Shown one piece after another: positions 57,118 through 64,000 of a stretch of DNA of 64,000 bases. The notes under the pieces were generated by a model, which saw nothing but the letters and a program-made list of their open reading frames with translations, did no database searches and had not been told where the DNA came from. The DNA is from Limnanthes douglasii subsp. nivea. Lineage: Eukaryota; Streptophyta; Magnoliopsida; Brassicales; Limnanthaceae. The position numbers and the translations under genes are program-made. Within the stretch, counting starts at the first letter, position 1; each line of letters begins with the position of its first letter. The stretch covers positions 196,501,273 through 196,565,272 of the forward strand of contig JAUPFV010000002.1 in assembly GCA_036936605.1 (NCBI GenBank), written 5' to 3'.

Positions 57118-57333
57118 GCTCCGAAGGGGTAGCCGAGTTGGTTGAGTAAGACATTCTTGTGACCAAATGTCATGAGTTCGAGTCCCTCTACATACGTTTT
57201 CTCGGCTGAGCCTGTCACCTTGTGTGCTTTACCTTCTGGCGTTGGTTTGCAGGCTATTGCGTTAGACTGATGGTTTACTCTGTGCGCACCCATTGCACTC
57301 TGAGTAGCGGCTGCGGGTTCTCTCCGGAAAAAA
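57118..57333 (+). mobile_element. Au-like tRNA-derived SINE, copy 2
   Basis: Matches copy 1 (8697-8912) along its whole length with few differences: same A-box (GTAGCCGAGTTGGTTGAGT), B-box (GTCATGAGTTCGAGTCCC) and 3' words (TGCAGGCTATTGCGTTAGAC, GTAGCGGCTGCGGGTTC). Flanked by AATTGAGTCTTTTG (57104-57117) and AATTGATTCATTTG (57334-57347), a target duplication with two mismatches. Confidence 0.9.
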
Positions 57334-57523
57334 AATTGATTCATTTGTACAAAAATATATAACAGTCTCAAACATAAAAAAAACTAAGAAAAAAAATATA
57401 CGAAAGAATTCTTAATATAGCAATACTTTGGGTATAGATTTATAAAATTTTAGGCATAATTAAAAAACTTGCTTTTGTAAAGTTGCATTTGTAGAAGTAT
57501 TTCACGTTAAAGCAATAATAGAA

Positions 57524-58260
57524 ATGTTATCTTATGCTTTTTTTTTAAAACTAGCCCATATAATTTTTAATAAATCAGAGGAGTATATTTTCCAAAATAT
57601 ACTAAATCATCTTAGGATTGTAAATGAGTTTTATACAATAGATAAAACAGAAGAAGATTTCAATGTTAAAACAAGAGTTTCAATGCAATTGATTCTAAAA
57701 GAAAAAAAACATAATGTTTTTGGAAAGCTCAGGATGCCAAGAACAAATCAAGTTTTAAAACAAGTAGGACGAACTGTTATGTTTGGGGTTACAAAAGATC
57801 GTAATCTTTGTTTGTGCGGATGGAAACACCATGAACCAAGATATTATGAAAACTATGACATAAATCAATGTAGTTGACAACCAAAATTTTGGGTGATGGT
57901 ACGACAATTACACTATCGTATTTATCAATCATGAAAAATATTAATTCAAGATATTTAAAAAAAGTAAGTGACACACGGGAAGCATAAATGGATAATACCG
58001 ATATGTTAAAGGTTAGAGGCCAAGAAATGATCAAATTAGTGTTTACAAGTGATATAAATATAACTTTTAATAATGTTCTTTGCGTACTGGATTTGAACAA
58101 TGATTTTTTATAAGGCGAGTTTTTAAGAAATATTTTAATTTGATCCATGTCAAATCTGCGAAACTAATTTTGTCAAAATTGAATACCTTTTTTGGTAAAT
58201 GATACTTGAATGATAAAATAGTTAAGTTATATACTAGTCATGTTTTAATGAGTACAAAAA
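57524..58260 (+). pseudogene. copia gag/protease fragment
   Basis: An open frame of 117 codons from the ATG at 57524 includes LNHLRIVNEFYTIDKTEEDF and a degraded zinc knuckle NLCLCGWKHHEPRYYE (CCHC with the last residue changed). After a stop the next frame reads GDGTTITLSYLS and LKVRGQEMIKLVFTSDINIT, then FNNVLCVLDLNNDFL. This is the copia protease-to-integrase stretch that normally reads like LTSGKxLTLxNVLYVPxLxxNLVSG. Everything after 58260 is lost. Fairly confident of class, not of subfamily. Confidence 0.65.
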
Positions 58261-60522
58261 TTATAGTTATTCGTGTGTACAAAATATTATATATTGTGGT
58301 ACGTTAAACTGATTAAGTCTATATTGATTGAGAATATATTTAATTGATATTAACTGACTAATTTTTTTTAAAAAAATTATTAGTATTTCTATTGACTTAC
58401 TTGGTTATTGTTTATCATGTTTTTAGATTCACATCAATAATATCTAAGTTAGATCATGGTAATAGGATCATATGTTATATGTTTATTAAACATATTCGTT
58501 TAAGATCTGAACAAATTATTAGAAATAACTTAGACAATATAAGAGTATCAGTTTAATAATGTTCGATAAATTTTTTAAACATAAATTAAGGTAAGTTGGT
58601 CTTTAGAGAAATCATAAAATTAATGTATTGTAAAAGTACATGATTATTTAATATGATGACATAAAATATCATTGAATTTTCTTTAAATTATTCACAGTCA
58701 TAACTTAAACAATTCTTATTTTTATTTTTATTTATTAATGTAAGGTTCTAAGCTATAAGTAACTCGTCAACGAAGATATTGCCAAAGAATTACATGGGTG
58801 TAGTTGGATCTATCGTGACATGTATTAGGCGAGAATTTTTGAAATTCTATAGGTTCAGCATGAGTCATGAATTAGTGGCAGAGATTCCTTTTAGACCATA
58901 AAGATTGAGATAAATTGTCAAGACATGTGATTTATTAAGTCGAATTATATATGCGATAAGCCGAAGTAGGCTAGTCTGAAGCAAAATGGTCCAAAACGAG
59001 CTGATCTAAAGCGTTCTGATCCGGAACGAGCTGGACTAAACCGGAGACTTCTATTTTTTAAGTATTCTATACTAATTGGGTCTCCTATGTCAGTCTTCAT
59101 ATATTAATTAGATTCCTGATCAATTGGATCTTCTATATTAATTAGATTCTTTTATGAAGTTTTCTATATTATAGATTAGGAGTTATTCCGGTCGTTGATT
59201 AATGAGCTTTAATATGGAGCATCAGATGAAGAATTAGTTTTTTGTGAACCTATAAATAGAATAATATATTGTTATGCAATGTGTGGTGTGACAGTATTGT
59301 GATGTTATTATACGCTGTACATATTTCCTAAGAGAGAGAAATATTGATAGATCTTTTGAGAGAAAAATAAGGTAAGAGATGTGCACTACAAAGATGGTTT
59401 TGTAAAAATCACGTATACTTTTAATACAAAAAGTGATTGATTATTTTATGTTTGATAGTTTTTGTGTAATCTATTTATTTAGAAAAAGAGTGTTTGTTGC
59501 CCGTGGATGTAGAATTTTTTCACAATTCGTACCACGCTAAATCTGTATTTTGTGCTTAATATTTATTACACTTTCTTGTATCTGTTGCTTATCGTGAACT
59601 TGGTAAATTAAATCATTATTTTGTAGGTTCATTAATCATACTCATTGGTTCTTGTCTCGCCTGGACGGTAGTGGTTCCCCCCAACTATTTGTGTATGCCA
59701 ACACAAACCTCATATTTTCTACACAATAATCATCGATCATGGTATATAGTCTTTGGGAATATAAACTTTAATTGATAAAAATAAAATCAATCCATTGGGT
59801 TCTAAGATATTACTATTACTTATTGATTACTTAAATGATATTCATGTACTTTAATACTTAACGTTAGCCTTTAATGTATTTATAAGCTTTATGTGGAGGT
59901 TGAAAATCAATAAAACATTATAGTTAACAATCTATGTGATGATAGATACGAGAAATATTCTTTATATGAGACCTTAGGTTTTAGAGAAGAACTTGTAATA
60001 ATTCATAAATGTTTACGTAAAAATACAACCTTGATTTAAATGTGAAATATCATATAAGTCTAGGTTATATTGCATGTTAATTATAAGGTAAAGTAATGTT
60101 AATGACTCATATTATAAATTGAATTTATCTTTTAAAACCAAATATATCAATATTATAAAGAATTCCTGGATTTTGGAATGTCTCGTCACATGTAACCTCA
60201 AACTATCCAAGCTTGTTATTTATATGCCCAATTTAGTAAAAGAAATTAATTTAGCATTGATAAGGGAAGGAAAATATAGGTGTTTAACATGTAATTTAGT
60301 CCACAAATAAGGTCAAAGTCCATGTATTTAGTGACTAAGGATTAAAGTAAAGCACACATAAGAAATGAGGGACTCAAATGATAGTCCTTAAGAACTTGTT
60401 TGTAAATAGTCGAATAGTGGGGAAAGAAATCCACTCTTACGGTGGTAGATATGTAATTTTACCCTCCACCTCATTTACTATATAAAGGACATTCCATTTT
60501 GGGCAAATGGGCCAATGATTGA
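58261..60522. other. mostly unrecognised DNA; possible copia-like LTR at about 58980-59640
   Basis: A TATAAATAG box near 59250, then GCCCGTGGATGTAG (59500-59515) and TTCGTACCACG soon after, a combination seen near the end of Tork-type copia LTRs. Two AACGAGCTG(A/G) units sit near 58995-59030. No PBS or partner LTR was found. The rest is AT-rich with no recognised gene. Confidence 0.35.
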
Positions 60523-61560
60523 TCAATAATTGGAACATTTATTCCTTTTGTTTGTTCTTTTTTTATCTTTCAATCGGTATGTCCCAGGTTTCAACTTCTT
60601 TGTGACTATGTACGGACCTTCCCAGTTTGGGGCAAGCTTTCCAAGTCTCTTTTCTTTCGTATGAAGGAAGACTTTTCTTAGGACTCTATCGCCCACCTTA
60701 AATTCTCTTCTTCTGACCTTTGACGTGTAACGACTTCTCATTAAAGTTTGGTAATGCAATGAATTCAGTTGTGCTCTTCTTCTCTTCTTTTCTATCAAGT
60801 CAAGCTCTGTGCGTTTTCCTTTATCATTCCCTTCCTCGGAATACTCACTCAAACGAAAAGATGGGAACATTGTTTCCGATGGAACTACTGCATTCATTCT
60901 GTACACCAGTGCGACAGGAGACTCGTGTGTTGTTGTCCGAGGGGTAGTCCTGTAAGCCCATAACACTTCTTGTAGGTAATCTGGCCACTTCCCCGCTTTG
61001 CCTTCTAAATTCTTTCATCGTCAGTCCAATATTGTTAGATTGGTTACTTCGACTTGATCGTTTCCTTAGAGATGAAATGGAGTCGAAAAACATTATTGTA
61101 TCCCCTTAGAAGCGCATAAGGTTCTCATTTCACTATTTTCAAATTTCGGGCCATTATCTATCGTGATCTTCCTAGGTACACCAAAGCGGCAACAGATGTT
61201 GGAGATGATGAATTTGATCACATATTTCGCCATTGTTCCTGCTAATGGTTCGGCCTCTACCCACTTGGAAAAATAGTCCACAACAACGATGATTGTTTGG
61301 CGTCCTCCTGAAGCCATAGGAAGTGGTCCGAGTAGATCTATCCCTCAACGATCGAAGGGTAGAGACTCTGATATTGACCCTAGAGGCACTCCGGGAAAGT
61401 GAATCGAATTAGCGAATCGCTGACACGTGTCACATTTCTGTACCAACTCTTTGGCGTCTGCCGAGATGGTTGGCCAATAATGCCCTGCCAGAAGAACTCT
61501 TCGTATCAACATTTTGTATCCACAATGCGCTGACCCTTCACGTCATGAAAATCTGAGAGA
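60523..61560 (-). pseudogene. integrase of element E
   Basis: N-terminal zinc domain remnants around 61560-61430 (YWPTISADAKELV, then CDTCQR-like). The core begins 61317 (MASGGRQTIIVVVDYFSKWV, EPLAGTMAKYVIKFIISNIC, GVPRKITIDNGPKFENSEMR). A stop replaces the Trp before GIDLLG (near 61348). The C-terminal part at 60966-60523 (MLWAYRTTPRTTTHESPVAL, FKVGDRVLRKVFLHTKEKRL, APNWEGPYIVTKKLKPGTYR) ends in a shifted lysine-rich tail. Broken by stops and a frameshift near 60966-61093. Confidence 0.85.
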
Positions 61561-61781
61561 ATTAGATGTAATTCATCCTTCCATAAACAACGAAGTAAGG
61601 GACGACTAAAAGATCGTTCATACAACACATCTCCGAGAACGACGTATCTGTAGGCCTTGAAGCGTATTCTCTTGGCTCTGACTTTATCAACGGGCAGTGT
61701 GTCATGGATTAAAAAATCTTGTATTTCACTTCTCTAATCTTTTGTTAAGGCTGTGGATTTCTGGAAAGCTTCGATACTACC

Positions 61782-62402
61782 TTACCCTGCTTCAGATCCC
61801 TTGATTATTGACGGATTTTCTTGAGTCACTATCCACGGGTATTCTTCTGAGTAAGATTCTTTGGCCAAGGAATCATCCACTGAGTTTCCTGCCCTGTGAA
61901 CGTGTTCGAATCGGACGTCTTCGAATGCCAAGGTTAGAGATTTTAAAATTCCAAGATACTTTACTAGATGATCTTTTCTTGCTTCTGAACGCCCGAGAGC
62001 ATGGTTCACCAGAAGTTGAGAATCACTGATCAACTTGACCCTTTTAGCCCCAAATATCTTTACAAGTCCTAATCCGGACAGGGCCGCCTCGTTCTTTAAT
62101 GCCTGAAATCCGAGTCGGATTTCCTGGTACATTGCAATGCCATCCAGGGAGGTTAGTTGCACTCATGCTCCGCATCCAGATGAACTGGATCCCCCATCAG
62201 TTCGGACTTACCACTCAGAGTCAGATTTTTTTTCATCCATGTCCACAACGTCCCCGTCAGAATGAAATTCAACTAAGAAATCAGCTAGCGCCTGTGATTT
62301 AATCACAGTTTGTGGTTCGAACTCGATATCGAAATCCTCGAGTTCTACCGACCACTTAGTCATCCTTCCAGACACACCGGTACTCTGTAACATACTATTC
62401 AA
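61782..62402 (-). pseudogene. second RNase H and connection of element E
   Basis: 62402-62208 reads GVSGRMTKWSVELEDFDIEF then EPQTVIKSQALADFLVEFHS, the connection. 62162-61782 reads the RNase H (EIRLGFQALKNEAALSGLGL, LISDSQLLVNHALGRSEARK, VRFEHVHRAGNSVDDSLAKE). The first acidic block (RTDGGSS) survives just upstream, at about 62206-62186, in another frame. Broken. Confidence 0.8.
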
Positions 62403-62414
62403 AGGAAAAGATGT

Positions 62415-63437
62415 TCACACCACCACCGTATGAGCTTGGAAGTAGGGCCTCATCTTTCGAGCTGATGTTACTAGAGCAAGTGCTAGCTTTTCCAACTTAA
62501 GGTATATATTTTCTGCATCTAAAAGGCTTTTGCTTACGTAATAAACTGGTCTTGGAAGGCTCGATTCTTCTCGGACTAGAACCGAGCTGCCTGCGAAGTT
62601 GGACACCGCTAAGCATAGGAACAACTTCTCCCCCGGATACGGCTTTGTCAGTATTTCCGGGGATGAAAAATGTTTTTTGATTTGATTAAAGGAATAATAA
62701 CATTATTGAGTCTAATCGAAGCGGTTTACTTCCCTTAGCACCTGGAAGAAAGCGACACATTTATCCGACGACCTGGAGATGAATCTGTTTAAAGTAGCCA
62801 ACCTTCCGGTTAAAATTTGCACCTCCTTGATCGTTCTAGGCGGATCCAAAGTACATAAGGTATTTAACTGTACCAGATCTGATTTGATGCCCTCCTCACT
62901 GAATATGTAGCCTAAGAACGTTCCAGATCTTACCCCAAATGTGCACTTTTCCAGGTTCAATTTTAGATTTATTTTAGCCAGATTGGCGAAAGTTTCTTCT
63001 AGGTCAGCTAAATGATCTTTGTCTTTAAGTTTTTTAACTAACATGTCATCAATATAGACTTCCACATTTTTGCCAATCTGACTTTTGAACGCCTTTTTCA
63101 CTAAATGTTGGTATGTTTCCCCCACGTTCTTTAGTCTGAAAGGCATGAGTCGGTAGAAGTGTAGACCCCTTCCGGTGATTGAAGTCGTGCTCTCCTGATC
63201 CCTCGGGTCCATCGGGATTTGATTGGATCTAGCATATGCATCCATAAAGGAAAGTAAATGATTTTTGGATGTCGAATCCACCAGTTGACTTATTCTTGGG
63301 ACCGGAAAAGGATCTTTAGGGCATGCCATAATCAAATCATTGAAGTCTACACACATCCGCCATTTTCCGTTCTTCTTCTTCACTAAGACCAGGTTGGCTA
63401 TCCAAGACGGATATTGAGATTCACGGATGTGGCCCAC
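62415..63437 (-). pseudogene. reverse transcriptase and first RNase H of element E
   Basis: 63437-62712 is an open frame of 241 codons: GHIRESQYPSWIANLVLVKK, KWRMCVDFNDLIMACPKDPF, LMPFRLKNVGETYQHLVKKA and the catalytic NVEVYIDDMLVKKLKDKDH. The thumb follows (GRLATLNRFISRSSDKC). RNase H continues at 62624-62415 (MFLCLAVSNFAGSSVLVREE, VYYVSKSLLDAENIYLKLEK) after a disrupted stretch near 62640-62710. The RT catalytic motif is intact. Confidence 0.85.
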
Positions 63438-63443
63438 TTTTGT

Positions 63444-64000
63444 TCAACCGTCTACCTCTGCCATTACCGCTTCAGTTTTCTCTTGGGGAAACGATGTTTG
63501 CTTTTGAATAATCGGTCGAACACTGTTCCGTATAGCCAACCTGTGACAGATGACCTCTTTTGGTACCCCTGTAACGTCTTCTGTACACCACACAAACAGA
63601 TGTAATTTGGTTGAAAGAAATCTGATTAAGCTTTCTTTTACCTCAGGTGATAATCTTGTTCCTATCTTGAGATTTTTTCCAGGGCTGAACGCACGATCCT
63701 CGAAGCTTTCATCACGAACCATTAACCTAGGGGACTCCCTCAGATCATCAATATGATCGGAATCCGAAGGAGGCCCCTCTGACTGCTATTCTTTTTTTGG
63801 ATCCGACCTCCTTCAACTGCTTGGGGGCCACTGCCGCTTTGTAGCATTCCCTAACCATTTTCTGACTTGAACTTGCAGTTCCAATATTGCTTCCCAATAC
63901 GTACTTCAAACATTGGTGGATTGTGGACGTCACATCATGCATTTTAGACAACCATGATCTTCCGAATATGGGGTTGTACGATGTGGGTACATCTACCACG
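63444..64000 (-). pseudogene. protease end and pre-RT segment of element E
   Basis: 63999-63748 reads VDVPTSYNPIFGRSWLSKMH, the final protease motif (PSSYNAIFGRSWL in the young element), and RKMVRECYKAAVA-like residues. 63722-63444 reads GKNLKIGTRLSPEVKESLIR and LHLFVWCTEDVTGVPKEVIC, the segment before RT. The DTGSS site lies outside the window. Confidence 0.85.

Larger units (their letters stand above)
60523..64000 (-). mobile_element. Tat-type gypsy element E, minus strand, cut by window edge
   Basis: Minus-strand order from right to left is protease, RT, RNase H, second RNase H, integrase: gypsy order, same family type as the young element. It is moderately decayed, better kept than copies 2, C and D. 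It stops at 60523 within the integrase C-terminus, so its 3' part (spacer, antisense gene, LTR) is not here. Confidence 0.85.

Noticed and set aside
57789..58148. Minus-strand frame of 119 codons
   Set aside because: The plus strand of the same region reads as the copia protease region, which explains it better.

Overview
The window is plant nuclear DNA, very probably a eudicot and perhaps an asterid; the sequence does not fix the species. It is AT-rich and made almost wholly of nested, decayed transposable elements, with no intact host gene. Evidence includes Ty1/copia and Ty3/gypsy polyproteins of plant lineages, an L1-type LINE, two Au-like SINEs, a hAT-type MITE, a Mutator-like element with long terminal inverted repeats, and one broken fragment of a plant LOB-domain (LBD) gene. 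A 100-N assembly gap lies at 22693-22792.

Layout. 1-5390: a decayed minus-strand copia element running off the left edge, with gag, pol remnants, primer-binding site (PBS) and LTR. 5391-9600: AT-rich DNA with a short-repeat array, a small element between 94-bp direct repeats, a SINE and the LBD fragment. 9611-12072: an old fragment of a gypsy antisense gene. 12150-15230: a second copia remnant split by a Mutator-like insertion (13397-14932). 15232-22692: decayed plus-strand gypsy copy 2, with a hAT MITE in its antisense gene. 24960-25340: gag remnant of another gypsy lineage. 25775-36052: a complete young Tat-type gypsy element with 292-bp LTRs differing at 3 sites and an exact 5-bp target duplication. 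38083-40258 joined to about 40275-48100: two different gypsy elements fused in a chimera. 48120-52061: a minus-strand gypsy remnant. 52541-54959: a decayed LINE. 57118-57333: second SINE. 57524-58260: copia gag/protease fragment. 60523-64000: minus-strand Tat-type pol running off the right edge.

The most interesting system is the gene organisation of the Tat-type family. The plus strand encodes gag, protease, reverse transcriptase, two RNase H domains and integrase. The opposite strand, between pol and the 3' LTR, carries a second large gene of about 900 codons. It resembles the putative gypsy-type transposon family (Pfam Transposase_28) followed by a lysine-rich and coiled-coil region. In the young copy an intron of 96 nt (GTAAGT...CAG) joins two antisense exons in frame. 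An intron-like interval occupies the same place in the fragment at 9.6-12 kb, and more weakly in the copy at 44-47 kb. A TATA-like box stands upstream of the antisense gene in all three. The convergent spacer between pol and the antisense gene holds tandem repeats whose unit differs by copy (about 34, 84 and 30 bp).

All domain assignments rest on reading translations by eye; no database search was run. Some plant Tat elements are known to carry extra ORFs, including antisense ones, so what needs checking is the conserved intron, the antisense promoter and the function, not the existence of an extra ORF.
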